This document shows positions 38,443 through 46,863 of a stretch of 64,000 nt of DNA, one piece after another. The position numbers and the translations under genes are program-made. Source of the stretch: Bacillaceae bacterium (GTDB lineage Bacteria > Bacillota > Bacilli > JACDOE01); NCBI GenBank assembly GCA_017656255.1, contig JACDOE010000002.1:130033-194032 (forward strand), written 5' to 3'. The first letter of the stretch is position 1, and each line of letters opens with the position of its first letter. Below the pieces are notes generated by a model. The model worked only from the letters and a program-made list of their open reading frames with translations, was not told where the DNA came from and made no database searches.

Positions 38443-39582
38443 TTGGAGACGCCGGGCTATCGTGATACATGGGTGGAAGTAGACTTGAATGCGATTTCTG
38501 CCAATGTGGCGCTATTTTCTGAACATCTGCCACCGAAAACTGAAATCATGGCGGTTGTCAAAGCTGATGGTTATGGACACGGGGCTGTTCCTGTTGCAGA
38601 GGCCGCACTGGCACAGGGGGCTTCTGTACTTGGCGTCGCTTTCCTGGGAGAAGCGGTTCAATTACGCGAGGCCGGATTTGATACTCCTGTGGTGGTACTT
38701 GGCTATACGGCACCGGACTATATGAAAGAAGCGGTTAAGCATCAGGTATCGATCACGATCTATCATATAGAGGCATTAAAGGCTCTGGAGCAATCCGCGA
38801 GGTATGAGGGAATAAAGGGAGCTGTCCATATAAAGGTAGATACAGGGATGTCGCGGATCGGCCTTCGTTACGATGATCCGCAGTTAATGGATTTGATTCG
38901 GTACACCGCTGATTCACCTTACCTGGAATTTGAGGGGATCTTCACGCACTATGCCACAGCGGATGAAATCGATCATCCTCATACTCGTCTGCAGATGGCC
39001 CGTTTTGTGGGATTGCTGGAAAACCTGCAAAAGGATCAGTTGTTACCCCGTTATATTCATGCCAGCAACAGCGCCGCTGCCACCCTGTACCCGGAAAACA
39101 GTCATTCGTTGATCCGTCTGGGAATCAGCCTTTACGGACTTCATCCGTCTGCAGAAGTGCGTAAGGCAAAACAGTTTCCGCTGCAGGAAGCGTTTTCCCT
39201 GAAAACAAGAGTGTCCCATGTCAAGACACTCCCGCCCGGGGAACCGGTCAGTTATGGCGCGACGTATGCCTCAGATCAAGAAGAAGTGATTGCCACGCTT
39301 CCGATCGGTTATGCTGATGGTTATTCCCGGAGTCTTTCCAATAAAGGAGAGGTTCTGGTTCATGGCACCAGGGCTCCTATTGTGGGCAGAATCTGCATGG
39401 ATCAGACGATGGTCCGCGTTACGCATATTCCGGGAGTTGAGGTTGGCGATGAAGTGGTATTGATTGGGAAACAGGGGGAAGATCAAATCTCCATGGATGA
39501 GGTTGCACACTGGCTGAATACGATTAATTATGAAGTCCCCTGTATCATAAGTAAACGTGTTCCGCGCATATATAAAAAATAG
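38443..39582 (+). CDS. alr: Alanine racemase
   Basis: A 379-residue PLP enzyme that makes D-alanine for peptidoglycan. The PLP lysine is in AVVKADGYGHG near residue 40, the second catalytic base Tyr is in VSYGATYASD, and HIKVDTGMSRIGLR and the C-terminal barrel motif PIVGRICMDQTMV are intact. TTG at 38443 follows GGAGGG at six bases; an upstream GTG at 38425 precedes the ribosome site. The downstream endoAI-endoA pair has its own promoter. Confidence 0.95.
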   Translation: METPGYRDTWVEVDLNAISANVALFSEHLPPKTEIMAVVKADGYGHGAVPVAEAALAQGASVLGVAFLGEAVQLREAGFDTPVVVLGYTAPDYMKEAVKHQVSITIYHIEALKALEQSARYEGIKGAVHIKVDTGMSRIGLRYDDPQLMDLIRYTADSPYLEFEGIFTHYATADEIDHPHTRLQMARFVGLLENLQKDQLLPRYIHASNSAAATLYPENSHSLIRLGISLYGLHPSAEVRKAKQFPLQEAFSLKTRVSHVKTLPPGEPVSYGATYASDQEEVIATLPIGYADGYSRSLSNKGEVLVHGTRAPIVGRICMDQTMVRVTHIPGVEVGDEVVLIGKQGEDQISMDEVAHWLNTINYEVPCIISKRVPRIYKK

Positions 39583-39716
39583 ACATGGAGCTTTTAATTG
39601 TTTGAAAGTGAAAAATAAACATGGCCATGTATTGCTGATTGAACCTGGATAATGTTAAAATCATGTGTGCGAAGGGGAAAAATATTTTTCTATCCCAATT
39701 TTTGGGTAGCAGGAAT

Positions 39717-39744
39717 TTGACTTTTTTTATCGAAATACTATGAT
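39717..39744 (+). promoter_or_regulatory. Promoter of the endoAI-endoA operon
   Basis: TTGACT (39717-39722) and TATGAT (39739-39744) have a 16-nt spacer. A GGCAGG/CCTGCC inverted repeat (39754-39789) lies in the leader. Confidence 0.55.
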
Positions 39745-39862
39745 GGAGATCAATCGGCAGGCCTGTTGAAAAGTATAATTTGCCTGCCTTTACGAAATAC
39801 TGGTATAAGAAGTTCAGAAAATCTCTGGAGATCATGGTCAATGGGTTGGAGGTGCGTTTGTT

Positions 39863-40141
39863 TTGTCCAAGGCGAAGACCAAACGTATTATGATTAGTCT
39901 GCCTCAGCAATTATTGCAGGAAATTGACGGCGTGGTTCAAAAGGAATACTCGAATCGAAGTGAGTTTATTCGTCAGGCGATGAAACTCTATTTGAAGGAA
40001 CGCAAAAAACGTTATATTCGGGAAACGATGCAGCAGGGTTATATGGAGATGGCGCATATTAATCTTAATATTGCATCGGAGGCATTTCCAGCGGAGGAAG
40101 AGGCTGATAATACCCTGGACCGCTTGGTTAGCGGGGTGTAG
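39863..40141 (+). CDS. ndoAI: Antitoxin EndoAI (ribbon-helix-helix)
   Basis: A 92-residue antitoxin. The N-terminal ribbon-helix-helix DNA-binding domain is KTKRIMISLPQQLLQEIDGVVQKEYSNRSEFIRQAMKLYL. The acidic C-terminus (FPAEEEADNTLDRLVSGV) would occupy the toxin's active site. The start is TTG with GGAGGTG upstream. The next gene begins four bases after its stop. It also represses its own operon in relatives. Confidence 0.92.
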   Translation: MSKAKTKRIMISLPQQLLQEIDGVVQKEYSNRSEFIRQAMKLYLKERKKRYIRETMQQGYMEMAHINLNIASEAFPAEEEADNTLDRLVSGV

Positions 40142-40144
40142 GGT

Positions 40145-40495
40145 TTGATTGTCAAGCGTGGCGATGTTTTTTTTGCAGACCTTTCCCCCGTGGTTGGTTC
40201 CGAACAGGGTGGTGTGAGACCTGTTCTGGTGATCCAGAATGATATAGGAAACAGGTTCAGCCCCACCGTCATCGTCGCAGCCATCACAGCCCAGATCCAG
40301 AAGGCAAAATTGCCGACCCATGTAGAAATCAATGCCAAAACTTACGGTTTCGACCGTGATTCCGTCATCCTGCTTGAACAGATTCGAACGATAGACAAGC
40401 AACGGTTAACAGATAAAATTACACATCTGGATGAAGAAATGATGATGAAAGTGGATGAATCTCTACAAATCAGTCTGGGTCTAATCGATTTCTAA
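40145..40495 (+). CDS. ndoA: mRNA endoribonuclease toxin EndoA (MazF family)
   Basis: A 116-residue MazF-type toxin. Typical motifs are [46 protein letters not shown] and the conserved KLPTHVEI region. It cleaves RNA (UACAU in B. subtilis EndoA) and is neutralised by the preceding antitoxin. The start is TTG. The position between alr and tex matches B. subtilis. Confidence 0.95.
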   Translation: MIVKRGDVFFADLSPVVGSEQGGVRPVLVIQNDIGNRFSPTVIVAAITAQIQKAKLPTHVEINAKTYGFDRDSVILLEQIRTIDKQRLTDKITHLDEEMMMKVDESLQISLGLIDF

Positions 40496-40499
40496 CCAG

Positions 40500-40535
40500 G
40501 GAGCTACTATGAAATCAATAGTAGCTTTTTCTATT
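40500..40535 (+). terminator. Terminator of the EndoA operon
   Basis: GAGCTACTAT and ATAGTAGCTT form a 9-bp stem followed by TTTTCTATTTT. Confidence 0.85.
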
Positions 40536-40609
40536 TTATGAGGGAATGAATGTGGTATCATGTTTGTATCCACTTGGTGGGACGTATTCAGCATGTTCAG
40601 GAGGTATTT

Positions 40610-42775
40610 ATGGATCAACAGGTGATGATGCAAAACATTGCGGAAGAACTGGGAATTGGCATTAAACAGGTGCAACAAACCGTTCAGTTGCTCGATGAGG
40701 GGAATACGGTTCCCTTCATTGCCCGATATCGTAAAGAACGTACCGGTGAACTTGATGAAGAACAAATCCGCCGGATTGAGGAAAGACTGCAGTATCTTCG
40801 CAATCTTGAAGAACGAAAACAGGAAGTTCTTCGTCTCATTGACGAACAGGGAAAATTGACAGATGAATTGGAACAAAAAATTAAACAGGCGATTAAACTG
40901 CAGGAAGTAGAGGATCTCTATCGTCCCTATCGGCAAAAACGAAGGACCCGAGCAACCGTTGCCAGGGAAAAGGGGCTGGAACCCCTGGCACATATTTTGC
41001 TGGAACAGAAGGAAACGGATCTGCTTTCTAAAGCCGGGGAGTTTATAGACACTGATAAAGAAGTGGGATCAGCCGAAGAAGCACTTCAGGGTGCAATGGA
41101 TTTTATCGCTGAAATGGTTTCCGACGATGCGGATGTACGTAAATGGGTTCGCAGGCAGACCTATGATAAAGGGGTTCTCACCGTCGAGAAGAAGGAAGAA
41201 GAGGACAACCCCAGAAAAGTTTACGAGATGTATTATGATTATCAGGAACCCGTACATAAAGTTGTTCCCCATCGTGTGCTGGCAATCAATCGGGGAGAAA
41301 AGGAAGGCATTCTCAAGGTGCAGATCGAGGCACCAGTAGATGAGATCCTGGGTTACTTGCAGAAAAAATACATCACCCGTCCTGGATCGGAGGCGGCTTC
41401 CTACCTGAAAGAGGCGCTGGAGGATGGGTATAAACGGTTGATTGCCCCGTCAATCGAACGGGATGTACGGAATGAATTGTCTGAAAAAGCGGAGGAACAG
41501 GCGATTCACATTTTTTCGGAAAATCTGCGCAATTTGCTGTTACAACCACCGGTACGCGGTAAGATCGTGATGGGCGTCGACCCGGCTTATCGCACCGGAT
41601 GTAAGCTGGCGGTGATCGACGAGACTGGAAAATTACTGGATATATCGGTTATTTACCCCACGCCACCGGAAAACAGGGTAGAAGAAGCGAAAAAAATCGT
41701 CAAAGCTCTTATAGAGCGACACGGGGTTAATCTGATCGCCATCGGCAACGGTACTGCATCCCGGGAGACGGAACAGTTTATCGCCGATACCATCCGGGAA
41801 ATGAATCAGGAGATTTATTATCTGATCGTCAATGAGGCGGGAGCCAGTGTCTATTCTGCTTCTCCCCTGGCCAAAGAGGAGTTTCCGAAACTAGATGTGG
41901 CCGAAAGAAGCGCCATATCTATTGCACGGCGTTTGCAGGATCCGCTGGCAGAACTGGTGAAAATCGATCCCAAATCAATCGGAGTGGGGCAGTACCAGCA
42001 TGATGTCACCCAGAGCCGCCTGTCAGAAAGTCTTCATCACGTCGTCGAATCCGCGGTTAACTATGTCGGTGTCGACGTGAATACGGCCTCATCTTCTCTT
42101 TTACAGTATGTAGCAGGACTCTCAAAACCGGTGGCGCGTAACATCGTGAAGTACAAGGAGGAAAACGGGAAAATCCGCTCTCGCGAACAGTTGAAAAACG
42201 TGCCCCGGCTGGGTGCGAAAACCTTTGAACAGGCTGCCGGGTTTTTACGGATTCCGGACGGAGAGAATCCGCTGGACAATACGCCGATCCATCCCGAATC
42301 CTATGAACAGGTGAATCAGTTGTTATCCTTGCTGGACATTGATCCGTCTCAGTTGGCAGATGAACAGAATAAAGAAAAATTACGCGCACTCGATATTAAA
42401 CAGGTAGCGGAACAGGTCGGGCTTGGTGTCCCGACGATGAAAGATATCGTTGACAGTTTACTGAGGCCGGGCCGTGACCCCCGTGATGAGCTGCCGAGAC
42501 CCCTTTTGAAAAGTGACGTATTGACACTGGAAGACTTAAAAGAAGGGATGGAGTTGCAGGGGACGGTACGAAACGTTGTCGACTTCGGCGTTTTTGTTGA
42601 TATTGGATTGAAAAACGACGGACTGGTTCACATTTCCCGAATGAGCCGCAAGTTTGTCAAACATCCGCTCGATGTGGTGTCCGTCGGGGATATCGTCAAT
42701 GTATGGGTGATTGGGGTGGATCAGGAAAGGGGCAGAGTCAGTTTGTCCATGATCGCACCGGAAGAAGGGGCATGA
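40610..42775 (+). CDS. tex: Tex family S1 RNA-binding protein
   Basis: A 721-residue protein (usual length about 720). It has the N-terminal Tex HTH region (NTVPFIARYRKERTGELDE), a YqgF/RNase H-like domain (VMGVDPAYRTGCKLAVID, residues about 325-450), helix-hairpin-helix repeats (VGVDVNTASSSLLQYVAGLS) and a C-terminal S1 domain (GTVRNVVDFGVFVDIGLKNDGLVH). Tex binds nucleic acid and affects transcription and ribosome function. AGGAGG is correctly spaced from the ATG at 40610; the 20 codons upstream are not used. Confidence 0.95.
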   Translation: MDQQVMMQNIAEELGIGIKQVQQTVQLLDEGNTVPFIARYRKERTGELDEEQIRRIEERLQYLRNLEERKQEVLRLIDEQGKLTDELEQKIKQAIKLQEVEDLYRPYRQKRRTRATVAREKGLEPLAHILLEQKETDLLSKAGEFIDTDKEVGSAEEALQGAMDFIAEMVSDDADVRKWVRRQTYDKGVLTVEKKEEEDNPRKVYEMYYDYQEPVHKVVPHRVLAINRGEKEGILKVQIEAPVDEILGYLQKKYITRPGSEAASYLKEALEDGYKRLIAPSIERDVRNELSEKAEEQAIHIFSENLRNLLLQPPVRGKIVMGVDPAYRTGCKLAVIDETGKLLDISVIYPTPPENRVEEAKKIVKALIERHGVNLIAIGNGTASRETEQFIADTIREMNQEIYYLIVNEAGASVYSASPLAKEEFPKLDVAERSAISIARRLQDPLAELVKIDPKSIGVGQYQHDVTQSRLSESLHHVVESAVNYVGVDVNTASSSLLQYVAGLSKPVARNIVKYKEENGKIRSREQLKNVPRLGAKTFEQAAGFLRIPDGENPLDNTPIHPESYEQVNQLLSLLDIDPSQLADEQNKEKLRALDIKQVAEQVGLGVPTMKDIVDSLLRPGRDPRDELPRPLLKSDVLTLEDLKEGMELQGTVRNVVDFGVFVDIGLKNDGLVHISRMSRKFVKHPLDVVSVGDIVNVWVIGVDQERGRVSLSMIAPEEGA

Positions 42776-42792
42776 TTTATAAAGGCGCCGGA

Positions 42793-42918
42793 TTACTGAA
42801 AGTTTCGGCGCTCATATCTTTCCTGGAATAGAAACCAGCAATCATTCAACAGGCGGATCTGTCTGCTGTCCTTTCCAATAAAAGCACGTCTCAGTTGCTT
42901 TCGCAGCCAGTACGGCAT
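42793..42918 (-). CDS. cmpA: Cortex morphogenetic protein CmpA
   Basis: A 41-residue gene that is easily missed. The product begins MPYWLRKQLRRAFIGKD, continues SRQIRLLNDCWFLFQERYE and matches the CmpA pattern (MPxWLxxQxxRAFxxKDxxQIxxLNxCWFxY). CmpA is a sporulation quality-control adaptor that helps ClpXP degrade SpoIVA in defective cells. AAGGAGGG lies 11 bases before the ATG. Its location between tex and the SprT-like gene, on the opposite strand, is as in B. subtilis. Confidence 0.88.
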   Translation of the reverse strand: MPYWLRKQLRRAFIGKDSRQIRLLNDCWFLFQERYERRNFQ

Positions 42919-43033
42919 GCAGACTTTCCCTCCTTGTAATCAACACGGTGATAATACATGGGTATGAAGGAAGGACAGAAAACGTGAAGAAAACTTTTTC
43001 AATTGGCTGATTAGCTGCAGGGGGATTTTTAGT

Positions 43034-43489
43034 ATGAATGATCAGGAATTGCAGCGTCTGGTGGAACGTATTTCACGTGAATCATTCGGGAAACCGTTCA
43101 GGCACCGGGCCTATTTCAACCCGCGCCTCCGAACCACAGGAGGCAGATATCTTTTGTCAACCCATCATATCGAGATAAACCCCGGACAGTATGCTGTGTA
43201 TGGAGAAGAGGAACTGATCAATATCATCAAACATGAATTATGCCATTATCACCTGCATCTGGAGGGAAAAGGCTATCGTCACCGTGACCGGGATTTCAAG
43301 GAACTGCTACAGCAGGTGGGTGGAACACGTTATTGCAAACAGGTGAATCCGCCGAAAATTCGGGCGTTCAAATATGAACTGATCTGTACGGAATGCGGCA
43401 TGTCATATAAACGTAAAAAAAGAATGGATCCGAAGCGATACCGTTGCGGAAAGTGCAGAGGAAAACTGATGTTGAAGGAATTGAAGTAA
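43034..43489 (+). CDS. SprT-like zinc metalloprotease family protein
   Basis: A 151-residue SprT-like protein (B. subtilis YdcK). The metal-binding motif HELCHYHLH is at about residues 67-75, and a C-terminal zinc ribbon has CTECG and CGKC. The family resembles Spartan proteases, but bacterial SprT-like activity is unproven. GGGGG lies before the ATG. A hairpin without a U-run (43490-43513) follows, then tRNA-Ser. Confidence 0.9.
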   Translation: MNDQELQRLVERISRESFGKPFRHRAYFNPRLRTTGGRYLLSTHHIEINPGQYAVYGEEELINIIKHELCHYHLHLEGKGYRHRDRDFKELLQQVGGTRYCKQVNPPKIRAFKYELICTECGMSYKRKKRMDPKRYRCGKCRGKLMLKELK

Positions 43490-43590
43490 AACCGGCATGA
43501 AACAAAGCCGGTTAACATAAACTACCGCAAAAAAGGTGTTGAAAAATCTCCAAAAACGTAGTAAACTAACAAACGTCGCCAGAAAAGCGC

Positions 43591-43683
43591 GGAGAGATAC
43601 CCAAGAGGCCGAAGGGGACGGTTTGCTAAACCGTTAGTGGGCTTTGTAGCCCAGCGCGGGTTCGAATCCCGCTCTCTCCGCCA
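43591..43683 (+). tRNA. trnS-Ser: tRNA-Ser (anticodon GCU)
   Basis: A 93-nt serine tRNA with an encoded CCA end. The acceptor stem is GGAGAGA/TCTCTCC, the anticodon loop TTTGCTAAA gives GCU (codons AGC/AGU), the long variable arm is TAGTGGGCTTTGTAGCCCA, and the T-arm is GCGGGTTCGAATCCCGC. The encoded CCA is normal for Bacillales. Its 3' end is copied in each downstream tandem repeat. Confidence 0.97.
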
Positions 43684-44231
43684 TTTATTATACCTTCTAC
43701 GTATAGCATAAGATCCCAGGTAAATCATACATAATTAAGTCAATTACGCGGGATGAGAACCCGCGCAGCGGAGTTCGCAACTTAGACACAGCGGCTACGC
43801 CGAATAAGCTTCAGCGCAGCTGTGTCATCAGGGTGCTGGTGCGAAGCAGCAGTGAATCCCGCTCTCTCCGCCATTTATTATACCTTCTACGTATAGCATA
43901 AGATCCAGATAAATCATACATAATTAAGTCAATTACGCGGGATGAGAACCCGCGCAGCGGAGTTCGCAACTTAGACACAGCGACGACGCCGAATAAGCTT
44001 CAGCGCAGCTGTGTCATCCGGGTGCTGGTGCGAAGCAGCAGTGAATCCCGCTCTCTCCGCCATTTATTATATTTACTACGTGTAGCATAAGATCCGGAGT
44101 AAATCATACATAATAGGTCAATTACGCGGGATGAGAACCCGCGCAGCGGAGTTCGCAACTTAGACACAGCGGCTACGCCGAATAAGCTTCAGCGCAGCTG
44201 TGTCATCGGGGTGCTGGTGCGAAGTAGCTGT
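43664..44231 (+). repeat. Three tandem ~190-bp repeats anchored on the tRNA-Ser 3' end
   Basis: Units start at 43664, 43854 and 44043 (190, 189, 189 bp) and a fragment (GAATCCCG) starts at 44232. Each unit begins with the last 20 nt of tRNA-Ser (GAATCCCG...CCGCCA), then an AT-rich stretch with a CTACGT..TAG palindrome. Next is a T-arm-like hairpin, GCGGG-ATGAGAA-CCCGC, and finally a larger fold in which TTCGCA/TGCGAA encloses GACACAGC/GCTGTGTC. The copies differ by scattered substitutions and short indels, so the duplication is not recent. No ORF is present. Confidence 0.9.
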
Positions 44232-44271
44232 GAATCCCGTAAGTTAGTCCATATTTGGAATGTAGAAAACG

Positions 44272-44296
44272 ACACCTCGCAGAGGTGTTTTTATAT
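44272..44296 (+). terminator. Terminator after the tRNA-repeat array
   Basis: ACACCTC, GCA and GAGGTGT are followed by TTTTATATTT. It would end a transcript covering tRNA-Ser and the repeats. Confidence 0.8.
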
Positions 44297-44321
44297 TTGA
44301 AAAATCGAGCAAAAACCGGAT

Positions 44322-44353
44322 GATAGCGGAAATTCTTTCCGCTATCTTTTTTT
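44322..44353 (+). terminator. Second terminator downstream of the repeats
   Basis: GATAGCGGAAA, TTC and TTTCCGCTATC are followed by T7. Confidence 0.88.
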
Positions 44354-44808
44354 ATAACTGCCCGAACTACGTTTGAGGGGGTTTTGTATCTGTTCCTCAA
44401 ATATAAGGGTGCCAGTCACTTCGAACAAGATAGCGACCAACGTCAACAGAAACTTAAGAGCAGGTATTAAACTTGAGACAAGCCCTGAAGTTTTCCAGAA
44501 AAATACATTACACTTCGAACATGATATAATAGCCTATTATAAATCACATAAGGCCAACAACACGTCAACAGAAAACAGTTTTTACCCGGTCTCAACAGCA
44601 CTCTGTTATTTATGTTCCATATTGCCACACCACTTATGAGACATGTTCGTGTATATATTAATTACAAATATCCAAAAAATTGAAATTTTTTATAGTTATC
44701 ACAGACTTTTTGTTCATTCTTAGAGAATACTGTCATTTGCACAAAACTGTATATTTGTGGAAAATAGTATCACGGGGTATTTAATTCACATGTAAAGGAT
44801 GGATCTCC
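44354..44808. other. Non-coding region upstream of the HTH-TPR regulator
   Basis: No convincing gene. Two words occur twice in the same order: CACTTCGAACA (44417-44427, 44511-44521) and CGTCAACAGAAA (44441-44452, 44563-44574). The last 170 bp are AT-rich and presumably hold the regulator's promoter. An 88-codon frame at 44373 lacks a ribosome site and family features. Confidence 0.5.
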
Positions 44809-46110
44809 ATGACCAACATCGGAAGGGAAATCCGCAACAAAAGAAAAGAACTCGGGCTGACTCAGCATGATGTAGTAGGAGATTTCATGTCCATTGCCAA
44901 ACTCAGCAATATTGAAAACGGCAAGAAAAAACCTGACCCTGAAACATGGGAATATCTTAAGCAAAAGCTGGGATTAAGTGACGAATTAGTCCATAAAAAA
45001 GAATCCATAGACAAGATTTTATTCGTGCTTGAACAGGCAGAAACCTACTATAAATCGGGAATTGTAGATAAAGCAATTGAAAAATATGAAGAGGCGATCG
45101 AACTGGCTCCCAGGTTCATGCTTTTCAACGAAACCGCCCAGGCCTACAAAGAATTAGGTTTCATTGCCATCGAAGAGAAAAATTACAAACAGGCGCTCAA
45201 TTATTTGGAAAAGGCGATCCGCTACTATGAAGATTTGCATGACCAAAAAAATGCGCTGGAGTGCCGGGCAAAAGTCGGTGTTGTTTACTTCCGCCAGGAA
45301 AAACTGGTTAAATCCCTGTCATGTTTTCAGGACATTCTCAATGACATCAAGGATGAACAGGACCTGATCGGCCCAATCTATTACAATATGGCATCGGTTT
45401 ATTACACTCTGAACAATATGGATGCCGCCAACTATGCCTGTGAAAAAGCACTGGGCCACCTGAACGAACAACAACTGGATTATCTGATCAGTACCCTTAT
45501 ATTACAGGCGATTTTGTTGAAAGAAGCAAAAATGTTCCTGCTGGCAAAAGGCAAACTGGAACAGGCCAAAGACCTTTCCATCAAACATAATAAACCCGTT
45601 TTTATGGCAAAATGCTGGCACAATCTCGGTGAAGTTGAAATGGAAATCAAGCATTTTGACAACGCTCTGAATTATTTTAACCTGTCTCTCGAAGTCAAGG
45701 AACAACTGGAAGATCAGGTCGGTATTATAAGAACCAAAGCTTTCATGGCGGAATTGCATTTAAAAATGGGACAAGTGGAAACAGCGCTGGAAATTGCCCG
45801 GGATTCGTTGAGAATGGCTCGAAACATTTATTCAAAGTCAGAAGAAATCATATCCTTGAAAGCCTTGAGCAAAATCTATCTGGAACTGGACGAAGAACCT
45901 CAATTCCTCGATGTCACATTTAAAGCGATCACACTGGCAGACGAACTCAAACTGGACATGAAAAAGATGGAACTTTATGAAAATGTGGCCAAACATTTTT
46001 ATAAAAAAGGCGATCATGACCGTTGTCTGGATATGCTGCACAAAGCTTTTCTCGTCAAATTAAAAATCGAAGAAATGGAACGACATGAATCAAGTATTGA
46101 TCCGGAATAA
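44809..46110 (+). CDS. HTH-TPR regulator of the RRNPP type (NprR/PlcR-like)
   Basis: A 433-residue protein. Residues about 3-58 are an Xre-type helix-turn-helix (IGREIRNKRKELGLTQHDVV...IENGKKKPDPETWEYL). Residues about 65-420 are roughly nine tetratricopeptide repeats (for example AIEKYEEAIELAPRF, ALNYLEKAIRYYEDL, ALNYFNLSLEVKEQL). This architecture and length fit peptide-responsive RRNPP receptors such as NprR (about 423 residues) and PlcR. A 37-codon gene with a secretion-type N-terminus lies 223 bp downstream and a secreted protease follows. The TPR domain would bind the re-imported peptide and the HTH would control target promoters. The ATG has AAAGGATGG upstream. Confidence 0.9.
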   Translation: MTNIGREIRNKRKELGLTQHDVVGDFMSIAKLSNIENGKKKPDPETWEYLKQKLGLSDELVHKKESIDKILFVLEQAETYYKSGIVDKAIEKYEEAIELAPRFMLFNETAQAYKELGFIAIEEKNYKQALNYLEKAIRYYEDLHDQKNALECRAKVGVVYFRQEKLVKSLSCFQDILNDIKDEQDLIGPIYYNMASVYYTLNNMDAANYACEKALGHLNEQQLDYLISTLILQAILLKEAKMFLLAKGKLEQAKDLSIKHNKPVFMAKCWHNLGEVEMEIKHFDNALNYFNLSLEVKEQLEDQVGIIRTKAFMAELHLKMGQVETALEIARDSLRMARNIYSKSEEIISLKALSKIYLELDEEPQFLDVTFKAITLADELKLDMKKMELYENVAKHFYKKGDHDRCLDMLHKAFLVKLKIEEMERHESSIDPE

Positions 46111-46143
46111 AATTTTATATGGCAAGATTTTATAAAAAATTTG

Positions 46144-46191
46144 AAAACAGGGTTGATTCGATACGAAAAACCGGAATCAACCCTGTTTTTT
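46144..46191 (+). terminator. Terminator of the regulator gene
   Basis: A perfect 15-bp stem (AAAACAGGGTTGATTC/GAATCAACCCTGTTTT, 16 bp with the outer pair) with a 16-nt loop is followed by TT. It separates the regulator from the peptide gene. Confidence 0.85.
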
Positions 46192-46333
46192 GCTATTTAT
46201 CGTAAAATTTTAGGACGACATTTTTATAAAAAGGAACAGATAGGGATAAAATGTAAAACAAAGAAATCAATGGGTACAACTAAATATTTCATGATCAGCA
46301 CCTTCATAATCTAACGGAAAGGAGGGAACGGGC

Positions 46334-46447
46334 ATGAAAAAAATGATCGTTGTGGCTGTTGCACTGGCTTTGTCTCTGGCTCTCGGCATGGGCGCTCCGT
46401 CTATGGATGTGGCCGGTGATCCGGTAGGTCCTTTTTCTCAGCAGTAA
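46334..46447 (+). CDS. Putative secreted signalling pre-peptide, partner of the RRNPP regulator
   Basis: A 37-residue ORF too short for normal calling. It starts MKKMIVVAVALALSLALGMG, a positively charged, strongly hydrophobic Sec-type N-terminus, and ends in the polar tail APSMDVAGDPVGPFSQQ. AAAGGAGGG is seven bases before the ATG, and a strong terminator follows, so it is an independent small gene. Position (just after an HTH-TPR regulator), size and layout match NprX, PapR and Phr precursors, whose active peptides of 5-10 residues come from the C-terminal end. The mature sequence cannot be fixed; candidates lie in GDPVGPFSQQ. Confidence 0.8.
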   Translation: MKKMIVVAVALALSLALGMGAPSMDVAGDPVGPFSQQ

Positions 46448-46505
46448 ATCTATTTAGCTTTAAAATTTTCAGATTTTACAGAAAATATGCGGGTGTTGAT
46501 TTAGG

Positions 46506-46536
46506 AAAGGCCGAAAATTTTTCGGCCTTTTTTTTA
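46506..46536 (+). terminator. Terminator of the pre-peptide gene
   Basis: AAAGGCCGAA, AATTT and TTCGGCCTTT are followed by T-rich sequence. Confidence 0.9.
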
Positions 46537-46863
46537 CGTTTTGATGTGTATAAGGAAAATGGAAGGATTCCCTGGACTTGAACTATTAAAAAAGAGTTGT
46601 CCCAACTGCCGCAAATAGGGCGGCTGTTACCTGACCTCGGTGTGTAAAAATTTTATCCACCGTTTTTCACGAAAAAAACAGGACAGGTTCGGCTCTTTTT
46701 TCGGCGAAAACCCGTATTACAACTTCATATTATTTAACGTTTCCGTGCGCTCGTACGGGAACCAAATTTCGGGGCCGAGGGGGGTGTCAACGATGTGATG
46801 TGTTGTGAGACGGAGATCGGAAAGTCAGGTGCATATTCAAAAACTTTATGGGAGGGGAAGTTC
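46537..46863. other. Upstream region of the subtilisin gene
   Basis: No gene. The region presumably contains the protease promoter and, if the quorum-sensing reading is right, a regulator site. Weak inverted repeats such as GCCGCAAATAGGGCGGC (46611-46627) and CGTGCGCTCGTACGG (46745-46759) are visible; none matches a known PlcR or NprR box. The protease frame is open from 46795, but the supported start is 46864. Confidence 0.45.

Noticed and set aside
39545-39910. 121-codon minus-strand frame between alr and endoAI
   Set aside because: It overlaps the endoAI promoter and start and shows no coding features.
43684-44231. CRISPR array or extra tRNA genes
   Set aside because: The units are 190 bp long without short repeat/spacer structure, and they contain only the 3' part of the tRNA, not the anticodon half.
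44373-44639. 88-codon frame in the gap before the regulator
   Set aside because: It has a TTG start without a ribosome site, atypical composition and no recognisable domain.
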